NCBI GenBank assembly: GCA_021775805.1
Contig: JAJFHD010000043.1
Location: forward strand, 17,215-81,214
Source: Alphaproteobacteria bacterium
GTDB lineage: Bacteria; Pseudomonadota; Alphaproteobacteria; Rhizobiales; JAJFHC01
DNA: 64,000 nucleotides
Reading direction: 5' to 3'
Part shown: positions 1 to 9,325 of the stretch, one piece after another
Layout of the letters: the number at the start of each line of letters is the position of its first letter
Position numbering within the stretch: position 1 is the stretch's first letter
Made by a program: the position numbers and the translations under genes
Notes under the pieces: model-generated
Seen by the model: only the letters and a program-made list of their open reading frames with translations
What the model was told of the DNA's origin: nothing
Database searches by the model: none

Positions 1-293
1 GAGGCCTGCAGGCCGGCGCTCTCCAGGGCAGCGGTTGCCGCATCGATGAACAGGTCCTTGGTGCCGGTCAGGTAGAGCGAATTTCGTTGAGGCCAGTTCT
101 TGGGTTCCTCGAACCATTCGAACGGCGCCATGGAATAACGCTTCTCGACACCGGAGGTCTGGAAGGTTTTTGCCATGCTCTCGAACTGGGCGTAGCGCGG
201 ACCCAGAATACGCCGCGCGTTGTCGAGTACTAGGTTTTGCGGAAGTTCGTAAGGCGGGACGGCGGTTGCAAGGCCGTTCATGAATGTCGGCAT
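1..293 (-). CDS. Type III polyketide synthase, N-terminal part (partial at window edge)
   Basis: The reverse strand from an ATG at 293 stays open to the window edge and gives about 97 residues beginning MPTFMNGLATAVPPYELPQN. The layout matches the N-terminus of chalcone/stilbene synthase-like (type III) polyketide synthases: a short beta strand with Gly-Pro rich turn, the SGVEKRYS segment (residues 47-54) and a downstream RNSLY segment before a helix ending AALESAGLQA. Enzymes of this family condense malonyl-CoA extender units on an acyl-CoA starter using a Cys-His-Asn triad. The triad lies beyond the edge, so activity and product cannot be judged. It is transcribed away from the rest of the window and has no visible partner here. 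Confidence 0.75.
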   Translation of the reverse strand, partial: MPTFMNGLATAVPPYELPQNLVLDNARRILGPRYAQFESMAKTFQTSGVEKRYSMAPFEWFEEPKNWPQRNSLYLTGTKDLFIDAATAALESAGLQA

Positions 294-626
294 AAAGTAT
301 CCTGTGAGCGGAATGGGTGACAGCGATGACCGGAGCCCCGCGGTGGCTTCGGTTAACAAGCACGGAGTGTTATGCCCCTTCAAACTCTGAACCTCACATT
401 AAGCCGCTAGGCGTGGCGATTCAAAGGCATCCGTATATAGCCATCTCATTGCCCGAGCGTGGGATCAATTTTTCGCTACAGCAAGGCGTCTCGAGGTTTC
501 GACGGTGGAACGAGTGCGGTCGTCGTCAACCGGAACCGTGGGGGGGAGCCGCGGGATTTATTGATCCTGATCAAACCGTTCTCAGAACAGATTGGTTAGT
601 GTCGGACCATTCGGGAGGAGCTTGAA
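294..626. other. Intergenic region between divergent genes
   Basis: No convincing gene. An ORF at 317-625 has no family resemblance and unlikely composition. The stretch should carry divergent promoters for the polyketide synthase and for the small gene at 627; a good ribosome-binding site (GGGAGGAG) sits at its right end. Confidence 0.4.
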
Positions 627-809
627 ATGGTCAAATTGTTTGCCTCACAACGCCCGGTGTGTGCCGAGGTGGGAAAATCGGTATCAGTCGATCAGACCGT
701 GGAACAATGCCGCAGGCAGCACGCCTGCGAGCGGGCTTTCTGCCCTCTCAGGGCCGATTTCGTCGACGAGCGCCTGGAAGGGGAGTTGTTCAGCCACAAG
801 CGTGCCTGA
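627..809 (+). CDS. Small Cys-containing protein, 60 aa, unknown function
   Basis: ATG at 627 is preceded at normal distance by GGGAGGAG, one of the best Shine-Dalgarno matches in this part of the window, and the frame is used with normal high-GC codon choice to a TGA at 807. The 60-residue product has no signal peptide or membrane segment. It carries four cysteines (PVCAEV, EQCRRQHAC, FCPL) spread through a predicted helical middle followed by an acidic stretch (DFVDERLEGE), which could bind a metal. I do not recognise the family. Two overlapping frames in the same region lack such a start. It stands alone, convergent with the acetyltransferase to its right. Confidence 0.5.
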   Translation: MVKLFASQRPVCAEVGKSVSVDQTVEQCRRQHACERAFCPLRADFVDERLEGELFSHKRA

Positions 810-822
810 GCCGGCGATTGTC

Positions 823-1272
823 TCAACCGGTTAAAGCCTTGCGGAAAAACACGCGATCAAAGCCGTCTTCGTGCCGGCGTCCCATTTCCGCGTAGCCGAG
901 TTTTGGATAAAGGGTCAGGTTCTCGGTCATCTTCGCGTTGGTGTACAGTTCGACGGCGGCTGCACCGGCTTCGATGGCGAACTGTTCGACAAAGGTAATC
1001 AGTTGAATGCCGTACCCCATGCTTTGAAAGTCCGGATGAACAGCCACGTTTTCCAGGTGAACATGGTCGCCGCGGGCATAGAACACCGCATAGCCGGCGA
1101 CTGTCCGGCCGCTGCCCAGAACATGGACAATGCCGTCGCCGATCTGCCGCTCGAAATCGGCCACCATGGGGGCCGGACGCTTGCCTATCCGCGGCACATA
1201 GATGCTGTATGCGGCCTTGGCACACCCGTGAATGCCGCGCAGATCGGTCATTTTTGCCGGCCGGATATCCAT
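823..1272 (-). CDS. GNAT-family N-acetyltransferase
   Basis: A 149-residue protein starting MDIRPAKMTDLRGI, the usual first strand and helix of a GNAT fold. Motif A is clear: strand HLENVAVHPDFQ followed by the acetyl-CoA pyrophosphate loop QSMGYG and a helix. Motif B follows as AVELYTNAKMTENLTLYPKLGY, where the Asn and Tyr are typical. It should transfer an acetyl group from acetyl-CoA to an amine; nothing in the sequence names the substrate. The ATG at 1272 is chosen over a TTG at 1287 because GGAGG lies eight bases upstream. It is a single gene, convergent with the small ORF at 627-809. Confidence 0.85.
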   Translation of the reverse strand: MDIRPAKMTDLRGIHGCAKAAYSIYVPRIGKRPAPMVADFERQIGDGIVHVLGSGRTVAGYAVFYARGDHVHLENVAVHPDFQSMGYGIQLITFVEQFAIEAGAAAVELYTNAKMTENLTLYPKLGYAEMGRRHEDGFDRVFFRKALTG

Positions 1273-1600
1273 CTGATGCGCCTCCAATCTTTGCCGAGTG
1301 GAATTTACAGCAATTTGACCGGGTTCCGTTAGGGCCAGATTCCATCAATTCGGTGTCGGCAATTGTGGCAAACGGAGGATTGAACTACAGGGTCCGCATT
1401 GCAGAGCCGGCGTTCCACAGAACTCCAAGGGCGGCGGATGAGGCGTTTCCCGGACGCGACGCGGCACGCAGTGCTGCTTCGCTGAACCGGGACCGCGCCA
1501 AACTCAAAGGGCTGCGTTCGGTAAGGTCCCGGCTCACGTTTCGCGTGTCCGGGAAACGAGAGGAATGAACCGCCGGGCACCGGGTGTCCGGAGAACGAAC
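1273..1600. other. Non-coding stretch between acetyltransferase and tRNA-Ala
   Basis: About 330 bases with no gene I can support; reading frames here have no start signal and no family features. It presumably contains the acetyltransferase promoter. Confidence 0.4.
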
Positions 1601-1635
1601 AAAAACGGGCCGGCGGTGCTAATCCGCCGACCCGT
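1601..1635 (-). terminator. Rho-independent terminator of tRNA-Ala
   Basis: On the reverse strand, right after the tRNA 3' end, a GC-rich stem (ACGGGTCGGCGG pairing with CCGCCGGCCCGT, one mismatch) with a seven-base loop is followed by TTTTT. Confidence 0.8.
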
Positions 1636-1644
1636 TGAAAAATC

Positions 1645-1720
<76 letters not shown>

Positions 1721-1878
1721 ATTCGACACGACCGTATCTGACCTTAATCGTGTCTGACTTTATCTCAATTCTTCTAGCCGATGCCCGTTGGGGCGGGACC
1801 GGCGGCGCCGAACCTAGGGCGATGCGGCGATTTGATCAAGCTAAACTTGTGCTTGTGTGGCGCGAGCGCCTGAATTAT

Positions 1879-2295
1879 TCAGCTTTCTTCCTTGTCCGGC
1901 GAAATGTCGGTCCCAAGGATGTCCGATACATCCGGATCATCGTCGTCGTCCTCGAGAAACGTGTCGCTCTCGTCGGATTCCAGATCCTCTTCTTCATCAT
2001 CGTCGGCGAGGACAACGTCTTCAATGTCCGGGATGTCTTCATCGGTGGACTCAACATCTTCCAGGCTGACGACTTCAACGTCGTCGGGCGTAGCTTCAGC
2101 CACCGCCTCGACAACTTCAGCCTTCTTCGGTGCCGCAACAACTGGAGCGGCAGCAGGCACCGATCTTGACGCCGCGACGACCGGCTCAAATTTCGTGTCG
2201 CATTTGGGACATACGATCGGGTCCCGGTTGAGATCATAAAACTTTGCGCTGCAGCTGCCGCACTGCCGCTTGGTTCCAAGTTCTGGTCTTGCCAC
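1879..2295 (-). CDS. FYDLN-type zinc-ribbon acidic protein (TIGR02300 family)
   Basis: A 138-residue protein with a conserved N-terminus (ARPELGTKRQCGSCSAKFYD), a first CxxC (CGSC), a second CxxC (CPKC) about 20 residues on, a middle rich in Ala/Val/Pro, and a long C-terminal tail dominated by Asp and Glu. This is the alphaproteobacterial family named for its FYDLN motif; its function is not established. I choose the GTG at 2295, where the family consensus begins and GGAG lies upstream; a longer frame back to 2421 has no family match. It is divergent from aroA, and that adjacency to aroA-cmk-rpsA is common in the class. Confidence 0.88.
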   Translation of the reverse strand: MARPELGTKRQCGSCSAKFYDLNRDPIVCPKCDTKFEPVVAASRSVPAAAPVVAAPKKAEVVEAVAEATPDDVEVVSLEDVESTDEDIPDIEDVVLADDDEEEDLESDESDTFLEDDDDDPDVSDILGTDISPDKEES

Positions 2296-2459
2296 GCCTG
2301 TAAATCTCCGATCTGTCAATCGGGCATCCCATTGCCATGTGAAACGGCTGCTGTCAAAAACAAAATGTACCGATCTGGATATCGTGACCTGCCGCCAGGT
2401 CGTGAATGCAGAATCGGACATTTCTGCGGCCCGGTGTATCGTGACAGCTGTGAACGGGC

Positions 2460-3854
2460 ATGATAGAGAGCACCCCGCACCTCAGCCACTCCTTTGACGG
2501 ATCGAAGCGACCCTTGAGCACTCCAAATCCCTGCACCGCCCACCACAGCGAAGGCCTGTCAGGCACGCTCGTCATTCCCGGCGACAAGTCGATATCCCAT
2601 CGCGCGCTTATGCTGGCCAGCCTGGCCATGGGGGAGACCACGATAAAAGGCCTCCTGGAGTCCGAGGACGTTCTGGCCACTGCGAACGCCATGCGCGCTT
2701 TCGGTGCGCAAATCGAACGGCAGGATCATGGCTGGACCGTCTACGGACCGGGTACCGGGGCGTTGGCCGAGCCCAATACAGAGATTGATTTTGGCAATTC
2801 CGGCACCGGCGTGCGCCTCGCCATGGGCATTGCGTCGAGCCATCCGGTGACGACCCGGTTCACGGGCGACCATTCCCTGCGCGGCCGGCCGATGGGCCGG
2901 ATCCTCGATCCGATGCGCGAAATCGGCGCCCGGATCGAAGCATCGCCCGTCGACCGGCTGCCGCTGACGATCACCGGCGCCAGGGATCCACTGCCGATCA
3001 CCTACCGGTTGCCGATGCCGTCAGCCCAAGTGAAATCGGCGGTTCTGCTGGCAGGACTCAATGTGCCGGGCACAACGTCGGTGATTGAACCCGTAGCCAC
3101 GCGCGATCACACCGAACGCATGCTGCGACATTTTGGCGCGACCGTGACCGTGGAAATGACCGGTGAAGGACGCCTCATATCGGTTCAGGGCGAAACCGAA
3201 CTGCACCCCGGTACAGTGACGGTTCCCGCCGACCCGAGTTCTGCCGCGTTCGCAATCGTTGCCGCCCTGATTACCGCCAATTCGGATATCACGCTGCCCG
3301 GCGTGATGATGAATGCCACCCGGCGCGGCCTTGTCGACACCCTGATCGAGATGGGCGCCTCGATCGACATCGCCAACGCCCGCGACGAAAACGGCGAACC
3401 TCTCGCCGACCTGCGCGTGCGGTCGTCCAGACTTCACGGGGTTGCCGTTCCGGCGGAAAGAGCGCCGTCGATGATCGACGAATATCCAGTGCTGGCGGCG
3501 GCGGCGGCCTTTGCCGATGGCCAGACACGCATGGAAGGCCTGGCCGAACTGCGGGTCAAGGAAAGCGACCGGCTTGCCGCGGTCGCCGACGGACTTGCCG
3601 CCTGCGGGGTTGCTCATGAGGCGGGCGAGGACAGCCTGGTCGTCACCGGATCAGGCACCGTACGCGGCGGCGGTACAATCCGAACCCATCTCGATCACCG
3701 CATCGCAATGGCGTTTCTGGTGTTGGGGCTGGGCACTGAAAAACCCGTGGCTGTCGACGACATTGCCATGATTGCCACCAGTTTTCCCGAATTCATCGGG
3801 CTCATGACAAACGCCGGCGCCCGGTTCGAGACCGGTAACGGAGACCGGCCATGA
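2460..3854 (+). CDS. aroA: 3-phosphoshikimate 1-carboxyvinyltransferase (EPSP synthase)
   Basis: A 464-residue shikimate-pathway enzyme that joins phosphoenolpyruvate to shikimate-3-phosphate. Visible signatures are [16 protein letters not shown] near the N-terminus, [11 protein letters not shown], the segment [32 protein letters not shown] and ELRVKESDR, then a C-terminal DHRIAM. The [14 protein letters not shown] and [10 protein letters not shown] forms resemble the class II enzymes typified by Agrobacterium CP4. At the position where CP4 has Ala100 this protein has Gly (NSGTG). The first ATG has no strong ribosome-binding site, so the first 20-30 residues may be over-called. The stop overlaps the cmk start by four bases (ATGA), indicating translational coupling. 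Confidence 0.96.
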   Translation: MIESTPHLSHSFDGSKRPLSTPNPCTAHHSEGLSGTLVIPGDKSISHRALMLASLAMGETTIKGLLESEDVLATANAMRAFGAQIERQDHGWTVYGPGTGALAEPNTEIDFGNSGTGVRLAMGIASSHPVTTRFTGDHSLRGRPMGRILDPMREIGARIEASPVDRLPLTITGARDPLPITYRLPMPSAQVKSAVLLAGLNVPGTTSVIEPVATRDHTERMLRHFGATVTVEMTGEGRLISVQGETELHPGTVTVPADPSSAAFAIVAALITANSDITLPGVMMNATRRGLVDTLIEMGASIDIANARDENGEPLADLRVRSSRLHGVAVPAERAPSMIDEYPVLAAAAAFADGQTRMEGLAELRVKESDRLAAVADGLAACGVAHEAGEDSLVVTGSGTVRGGGTIRTHLDHRIAMAFLVLGLGTEKPVAVDDIAMIATSFPEFIGLMTNAGARFETGNGDRP

Positions 3855-4480
3855 TCATTGCCATCGACGGGCCTGCGGCCTCCGGCAAGGGTACGCTTGC
3901 CAAAAAGCTCGCCGCCCGTTACGGCCTCAGGCATCTCGATACCGGGTCTTTATACCGGGCGGTGGCATACGATGTGCTCGAAGCCGGTGGCGATCCGGCA
4001 AATGTCGACGATGCCGTCCTGGCCGCCCGGAAGCTTGAACCCTCCGGAATTCCCGTTGACGCCCTGCGGACACCAGCGGTGTCGGAGGCGGCCTCCGTGG
4101 TTGCCGCGATCCCGGAGGTGCGCTCGGCCATACTGGCGTTTCAGCGCGACTACGCGGCGCAACCACCCGGTGCGGTGCTCGATGGTCGCGATATCGGCAC
4201 GGTCGTGTGTCCCAATGCCGACGCGAAACTGTTCGTTATCGCCAGTTCGCAGGCGCGGGCCAGACGCCGCTACCTTGAACTTGCCGCCCGCGACAGTTCG
4301 GTCCGCGAGGAAGACGTGCTCACCGATATAGAAGCGCGTGACCGCCGTGACCGGGAAAGAACCGTATCGCCAATGACAAAAGCGGACGATGCGTACTTGC
4401 TCGACACGACAAATTTGGATATAGAAACGGCGTTCGAAGCAGCCGTCGCCATTATAGACGGTCGACGATCGAATGATTGA
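3851..4480 (+). CDS. cmk: Cytidylate kinase
   Basis: A 209-residue nucleoside monophosphate kinase that converts CMP and dCMP to the diphosphates. The N-terminus holds the P-loop GPAASGKGT, followed by [11 protein letters not shown], a CMP-contacting region; the central [19 protein letters not shown] segment and the LID region with [13 protein letters not shown] are characteristic of bacterial Cmk. Length is typical of the short bacterial form. It overlaps aroA by four bases and is followed after about 200 bases by rpsA, the usual aroA-cmk-rpsA order. Confidence 0.96.
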   Translation: MIIAIDGPAASGKGTLAKKLAARYGLRHLDTGSLYRAVAYDVLEAGGDPANVDDAVLAARKLEPSGIPVDALRTPAVSEAASVVAAIPEVRSAILAFQRDYAAQPPGAVLDGRDIGTVVCPNADAKLFVIASSQARARRRYLELAARDSSVREEDVLTDIEARDRRDRERTVSPMTKADDAYLLDTTNLDIETAFEAAVAIIDGRRSND

Positions 4481-4677
4481 GCCGGGTGCGGCCCTTTTTG
4501 GGGCGTGCCTGTTTTGTGCTTTCAGAACGAATGCCTGTCTTTGCACTCATAAGAGCATGCCTTCGCATGGCGGCACGTCTTAATACGTCTGCCTTGTCGT
4601 CGATTTCGGCGCAAGGCGGGAAGACCTGCGGAACCAACCGCTGGCCCGAAACAGAACACCGTATTTTAGGAGCCTAA

Positions 4678-6417
4678 ATGTCTGAAACTCACTCTGAAAC
4701 CCTCAACCCCTCACGCGAAGACTTTGCCGCAATGCTCGAAGAGACCATGGGCGGCGGTGAAGCTCAAGAAGGCTCGGTGATCAAAGGCACGATCATCAGC
4801 ATTGAAAACGATCTCGCGGTTATCGACGTCGGCCTGAAAACCGAAGGCCGTGTTCCGCTTAAAGAATTCCAGTCGCCCGGTCAGGGCAATGTTCTCGTCG
4901 TCGGCGACGAGGTCGAAGTCTTTCTGGACCGGATCGAAAATGCCATGGGCGAAGCCGTCCTCAGCCGGGAAAAAGCCCGCCGCGAGGAAAGCTGGGTCCG
5001 GCTCGAAAAGTCATTCGAGGACAACGAACGCGTCGAAGGTGTCATCTTCGGCCGGGTCAAGGGCGGCTTTACCGTCGATCTTGACGGCGCCGTCGCCTTC
5101 CTGCCGGGCAGTCAGGTGGATATCCGCCCGATCCGCGACGTTCAGCCCCTGATGAACATCACTCAGCCGTTCCAGATCCTGAAAATGGACAAACGGCGCG
5201 GCAACATCGTTGTTTCCCGTCGGGCCGTGCTTGAAGAAACCCGCGCCGAACAGCGTCACGAAATCGTCCAGAACCTTAAGGAAGGCCAAGTGGTCGAAGG
5301 CGTGGTCAAGAACATCACCGACTACGGTGCGTTCGTCGACCCCGGCGGTATCGACGGCCTGCTGCATGTCACCGACATCGCCTGGCGCCGGGTCAATCAC
5401 CCAAGCGACGTCCTGTCGATCGGCCAGGCTGTCAACGTTCAGATCATCAAGATCAACCCGGAAACCCAGCGCATCAGCCTCGGCATCAAGCAACTCGAAG
5501 CCGACCCATGGGACGGTGTGGACGCCAAATATCCGCACGGCGCCAAATTCAAGGGAACCGTCACCAACATCACCGACTACGGTGCATTTGTTGAACTTGA
5601 AGAAGGCATCGAAGGTCTCGTACACGTGTCCGAGATGAGCTGGACCAAGAAGAACGTCCATCCTGGCAAGATCATTTCCACCAGTCAGGAAGTGGAAGTC
5701 ATGGTGCTTGAAGTCGATCGCGGCAAGCGCCGTATTTCGCTCGGTCTCAAGCAGTGCTCGGACAATCCGTGGCTGTCCTTTGCCGACCGCTTCCCGCAAA
5801 GCACGGAAGTCGAAGGCGAGATCAAGAACGTCACCGAATTTGGCCTGTTCATCGGCCTCGACGGCGACGTGGACGGCATGGTCCACCTGTCCGATCTCGA
5901 CTGGACCCGGTCGGGCGAAGAAGCGATTGCCGACTACAAGAAAGGCGACATCGTCAAGGCGGTGGTGCTGGACGTGGATACCGACAAGGAACGCATCAGC
6001 CTGGGCATCAAGCAGCTTGCCGGCGATCCGATGGACAGTTCCGGCGATCTGCGGCGCGGTGCCGTGGTGACCTGCGAGGTCTCCGACGTCAAGGACAACG
6101 GCATCGAAGTCGCCATCGGCGACCATGGCCTGTCGTCGTTCATCAGACGGTCCGACCTCAGCCGCGACCGGTCGGAACAACGCCCGGAACGGTTTGCGGT
6201 TGGAGACAAGGTCGATGCCCGCGTCACCAATTTCGACCGTGCCGCCCGCAAGATCTCCGTATCGATCAAGGCCCTGGAAATCGCTGAAGAAAAAGAAGCG
6301 GTTGCCCAGTACGGTTCGACAGACAGCGGCGCCTCGCTTGGCGATATTCTCGGAGCCGCTCTCAGCCGCGCCCAGCAGGACGGCGAAGAGGAAACTGCCG
6401 GCGAAGACGACAAGTAA
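4678..6417 (+). CDS. rpsA: 30S ribosomal protein S1
   Basis: A 579-residue protein made of six S1 (OB-fold) repeats. The first begins near GSVIKGTIISIENDLAVIDV and is divergent; repeats three and four carry the strong TDYGAFVD/TDYGAFVE motif, five reads TEFGLFIGLDGDVDGMVHLSD and six is again divergent (KDNGIEVAIGDHGL). The C-terminus is acidic. S1 binds mRNA leaders on the 30S subunit and helps start translation on structured or weak ribosome-binding sites. AGGAG sits just before the ATG. The 197-base leader after cmk is long and holds a small CATGC/GCATG hairpin, compatible with the autoregulation known for rpsA elsewhere. Confidence 0.97.
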   Translation: MSETHSETLNPSREDFAAMLEETMGGGEAQEGSVIKGTIISIENDLAVIDVGLKTEGRVPLKEFQSPGQGNVLVVGDEVEVFLDRIENAMGEAVLSREKARREESWVRLEKSFEDNERVEGVIFGRVKGGFTVDLDGAVAFLPGSQVDIRPIRDVQPLMNITQPFQILKMDKRRGNIVVSRRAVLEETRAEQRHEIVQNLKEGQVVEGVVKNITDYGAFVDPGGIDGLLHVTDIAWRRVNHPSDVLSIGQAVNVQIIKINPETQRISLGIKQLEADPWDGVDAKYPHGAKFKGTVTNITDYGAFVELEEGIEGLVHVSEMSWTKKNVHPGKIISTSQEVEVMVLEVDRGKRRISLGLKQCSDNPWLSFADRFPQSTEVEGEIKNVTEFGLFIGLDGDVDGMVHLSDLDWTRSGEEAIADYKKGDIVKAVVLDVDTDKERISLGIKQLAGDPMDSSGDLRRGAVVTCEVSDVKDNGIEVAIGDHGLSSFIRRSDLSRDRSEQRPERFAVGDKVDARVTNFDRAARKISVSIKALEIAEEKEAVAQYGSTDSGASLGDILGAALSRAQQDGEEETAGEDDK

Positions 6418-6429
6418 GCAAGCAACAAT

Positions 6430-6463
6430 CCGGTTCCCCGTGTTTAATGACGCGGGGAACCGG
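6430..6463 (+). terminator. Stem-loop between rpsA and sppA
   Basis: CCGGTTCCCCG and CGGGGAACCGG form a perfect 11-bp stem around a 12-base loop just after rpsA. There is no T-tract on the forward strand, so it may be an attenuator, an RNA-stabilising hairpin or a Rho-assisted terminator. Confidence 0.5.
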
Positions 6464-6480
6464 AAAACGACGGGCGATTC

Positions 6481-7452
6481 ATGACCGTAAACGCTGATAT
6501 TCTCGCTGACAGACGGCGCCTCAAGCGCCGGGCCAGCCTTTGGCGTTTCCTGGCTGTTGTGGCCGTCGTCATCGTTCTCGTGGCCGGCGGTTCGTCGTCG
6601 ATGCCTCTGACATCCGGATTCTGGTTCGGCCGCGATCAGATTGCCCGGATTGTCATCTCCGGTGCCATTTTTGACGATTCAGACCAAAGAGAGCGCCTCA
6701 AGAAAATTGCCCAGGACGACAGCGTCAAGGCGCTGATTCTCGACATCAACAGTCCCGGCGGCACCACGACCGGCGCCGAAGCGCTGTTTGCGTCCATACG
6801 TCAGGTCGCCGCCAGGAAGCCGGTTGTGGCGGTTCTCGGCACCGTGGCAGCGTCCGGCGGTTATGCCGCGGCCCTGGGTGCTGACTATATCGTGGCGCGC
6901 GGCAACACCATCACCGGTTCGATCGGCGTCATCATGCAATGGGCCGAGGTGAAAGACTTGATGGCCAAGGTTGGCGTGCGCATGGAAGAGATCAAGAGCA
7001 GCCCTCTGAAGGCGCAACCGTCGCCATTCAACACCGCCTCGGCGGATGTCCGGGCGGCGATCGAATCCATGGTCCAGGATTCCTACGAGTGGTTTGTCGA
7101 CCTGGTGGCCGACCGCCGGCCCTTCGACAAGGCCAAGGCCCGCCGCCTGGCGGACGGGCGGGTCTATTCCGGCCGCCAAGCCAAGAAACTCAAGCTCGTC
7201 GATGCCATCGGCGGAGAAGATGTGGCAATTGCCTGGCTGGTGAAGGAAAAAAATGTTTCCAGCGAACTCAAAGTGATCGATTGGACATCTTCCCAATTTG
7301 ATGATCTGGATCTGGGCGCCATGATCGCTTTGAAAATTGCCCGCTCGCTCGGGTTATCGACGGTCGCGGCGGCCCTGGGTCTGAACGGAAAACAATTGGG
7401 GGCTGAAAGAGTTAGACTTGACGGTCTGGTCTCTGTTTGGCACCCTCAGTAG
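6481..7452 (+). CDS. sppA: Signal peptide peptidase SppA (short form)
   Basis: A 323-residue membrane-anchored serine protease. An N-terminal basic stretch (RRRLKRRASLWR) is followed by one hydrophobic segment (about residues 22-40), then the S49 peptidase core. The nucleophile serine is in GTVAASGGYAAA and the general-base lysine in the EIKSSPLKAQPSPF segment, as in the short Bacillus-type SppA; the NSPGG oxyanion segment is also present. It cleaves released signal peptides in the membrane. It lies between rpsA and ihfB, a common alphaproteobacterial order. Confidence 0.94.
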   Translation: MTVNADILADRRRLKRRASLWRFLAVVAVVIVLVAGGSSSMPLTSGFWFGRDQIARIVISGAIFDDSDQRERLKKIAQDDSVKALILDINSPGGTTTGAEALFASIRQVAARKPVVAVLGTVAASGGYAAALGADYIVARGNTITGSIGVIMQWAEVKDLMAKVGVRMEEIKSSPLKAQPSPFNTASADVRAAIESMVQDSYEWFVDLVADRRPFDKAKARRLADGRVYSGRQAKKLKLVDAIGGEDVAIAWLVKEKNVSSELKVIDWTSSQFDDLDLGAMIALKIARSLGLSTVAAALGLNGKQLGAERVRLDGLVSVWHPQ

Positions 7453-7512
7453 TTGCCTTTAGACAATTATCACGGATCCGAACAATAAAAATTCACGGAT
7501 TGAGGAGGCGTC

Positions 7513-7809
7513 ATGATTAAATCTGAACTGATCCAGATCATTGCTCAGGAGAACCCGCATCTTTATCAACGGGATGTGGAACGCATTATCAATACGATTT
7601 TCGGCGAAATCGGCGACGCGCTGTCGCGCGGCGACCGGGTGGAATTGCGCGGTTTTGGGGCGTTTTCGATCAAACACAGGCCGGCACGAACCGGCCGGAA
7701 CCCGCGCACGGGAGAACCGGTGTTCGTGGCCGCGAAGAGCGTGCCGTTTTTCAAGACCGGCAAGGAACTTCGTGAGCGGCTCAATCAGGATGGCCCGGCC
7801 AAAACCTGA
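7513..7809 (+). CDS. ihfB: Integration host factor subunit beta
   Basis: A 98-residue DNA-bending protein of the HU/IHF family. It begins [20 protein letters not shown], has the dimer-core segment [15 protein letters not shown] and the DNA-contact arm with RNPRTGEPV, then the C-terminal helix [13 protein letters not shown]. The beta assignment rests on the position after rpsA-sppA and on the [11 protein letters not shown] segment. It would pair with an IhfA encoded elsewhere. TTGAGGAGGCG precedes the ATG, an excellent ribosome-binding site. Confidence 0.94.
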   Translation: MIKSELIQIIAQENPHLYQRDVERIINTIFGEIGDALSRGDRVELRGFGAFSIKHRPARTGRNPRTGEPVFVAAKSVPFFKTGKELRERLNQDGPAKT

Positions 7810-7842
7810 CCCTGGCGTCCCTTTGCTAACCGGGAGTATTAC

Positions 7843-8187
7843 GTGAAAAAATTCCTGACCTGGCTGTTCTGGGCGCCAATTGCATTCATCCTGATCGCGC
7901 TTTCGGTCGCAAACCGGAAAATCGTGACCTTTTCCCTTGATCCGATTTCAACCAACGACCCGCTGCTTTCCTTCGACGCACCGCTGTTTCTGCTGCTGCT
8001 TGCCGCCATGCTGACGGGGTTGTTTGTCGGCGGCGTGGCCGCGTGGCTCAACCAGGGAAAATGGCGCCGGGCCGCGCGCAGCAGCACACAGCAGACAGCG
8101 TCGCATGCGCCTCAGCGCGACCGGGCACCGTCGCAAACCGCACCGCTGTCCACCGCGCCGCAGCTGCCATCGCCGGGCGGCAATTAG
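7843..8187 (+). CDS. lapA: LapA-domain (DUF1049) inner-membrane protein
   Basis: A 114-residue protein with two hydrophobic helices (about residues 4-22 and 42-62) separated by a loop containing ANRKIVTFSLDPI, the pattern of LapA/YciS proteins, followed by a polar tail rich in Gln, Arg, Ser and Pro. In Enterobacteria LapA works with LapB in controlling lipopolysaccharide synthesis; here only the LapA-like part is next to ihfB, which is its usual neighbour. The start is a GTG with GGGAG seven bases upstream. The gene symbol is by family, not by demonstrated function. Confidence 0.75.
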   Translation: MKKFLTWLFWAPIAFILIALSVANRKIVTFSLDPISTNDPLLSFDAPLFLLLLAAMLTGLFVGGVAAWLNQGKWRRAARSSTQQTASHAPQRDRAPSQTAPLSTAPQLPSPGGN

Positions 8188-8334
8188 ACGAGAATTTTCG
8201 TGTTTTGGAACCGGCTGCCGCGACGCATGGACACCCGATGGGCACTCGGGGTATCTTGACGGGTTGAAAATGTGGCCCTATGGAACCAGGCAATGGGAGT
8301 TGCGTGCCCCCAGTATCAAGACTTCGCCGGCACC

Positions 8335-9204
8335 ATGCGCGTCATTGACGTCGCTGCACACAGGTGGCGGGCGGGTCTGATTGCAACGTGCATCGCCTGC
8401 ACGCTAACGCCATTCGCTGCACAGATTACCGGAGCCACAGAGCTCTTCCGCCCGACGATTGCGGTAACCCCGGAAGGCCTTACATGCGTCTTGGGCGGCG
8501 GGTTGGACGGTGAAATGGTCGACGCCATGACCATCACACCGCTGATGACCCACAAACAGGAATACACCCTGCTGACCGTCAAGGGGGTCTCGGATCTCGT
8601 GTTGTCGATCGGACGGCCGGCCGAGGAAAGCAAGGAGGACGACGGTTGTGCCGGCACATTCCAGCAGGAATTGAGCCTGGGGGCCGACAATCTCGGGAAG
8701 TATCAGGTGGCCGTGCTCGGCAAGGGCGAGGACCTGAAGCAGACATTGCCCAAGAAAATTGAAATTCTGACGCCCACAGATACCGCCTACCAGAAAATTG
8801 TTTCCGACTATCTCAAAAAGGGCGGTCTCAACGATCCGCAGATCACTATCCGGCAACTGGTGAAGACAGACCTCGACAGTGACGGCGTTGATGAAGTCCT
8901 GCTGAACGCCTCCAGAACGGAACGGGATCTTGCGCGCAAGGGAGAGTATTCGGTTGTCCTGGTGCACAAAACGTCAGGCGCTTCGGCAAAGCTGTACGAG
9001 GTTCTTTCGGACATTACGGTTGAAGACTCCGATGACCCGAGTGACGTGTGGGAGAACACGATTGCCGGTATCGTCGACATCGACGGTGACGGGATCATGG
9101 AGATCGTGATCTACAGTTCGTTCTATTTCGGCGACGCCTGGCAGGTTCTGCGTCTCAAGGACGGCGCCGTTGATCAGCCGCTGGTGTGCGGCTGCGGCGG
9201 ATAG
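8335..9204 (+). CDS. Exported protein of unknown function with Asp-rich calcium-type loops
   Basis: From the ATG at 8335 the protein has 289 residues: a basic start and a hydrophobic stretch (AGLIATCIACTLTPFAA) that looks like a signal peptide. The mature part contains two Asp-rich loops, DLDSDGVDEVLL and DIDGDGIMEIVI, of the DxDxDG type seen in FG-GAP/VCBS and dockerin-like repeats, each followed by a beta strand. Two Cys close the C-terminus (CGCGG). Starts further upstream (GTG 8272, ATG 8293) are open but would bury the signal peptide. I do not recognise a named family; a periplasmic calcium-binding role is a guess from the loops alone. Confidence 0.65.
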   Translation: MRVIDVAAHRWRAGLIATCIACTLTPFAAQITGATELFRPTIAVTPEGLTCVLGGGLDGEMVDAMTITPLMTHKQEYTLLTVKGVSDLVLSIGRPAEESKEDDGCAGTFQQELSLGADNLGKYQVAVLGKGEDLKQTLPKKIEILTPTDTAYQKIVSDYLKKGGLNDPQITIRQLVKTDLDSDGVDEVLLNASRTERDLARKGEYSVVLVHKTSGASAKLYEVLSDITVEDSDDPSDVWENTIAGIVDIDGDGIMEIVIYSSFYFGDAWQVLRLKDGAVDQPLVCGCGG

Positions 9205-9325
9205 AGCGGACGTTCTGCTGACGTATCGGCGCCCGCGACGTGCCGGCCAGAAAAAATATGTCAGCGGCGCTGAATTTGATATAAGCGGCGCCAGATCACG
9301 AACTCTGAAACCACGGACCGTGCCC

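Noticed and set aside
5011..6180. 389-codon reverse frame over rpsA
   Set aside because: Antisense shadow of a clear S1 gene; its repeated composition mirrors the S1 repeats and no family matches.
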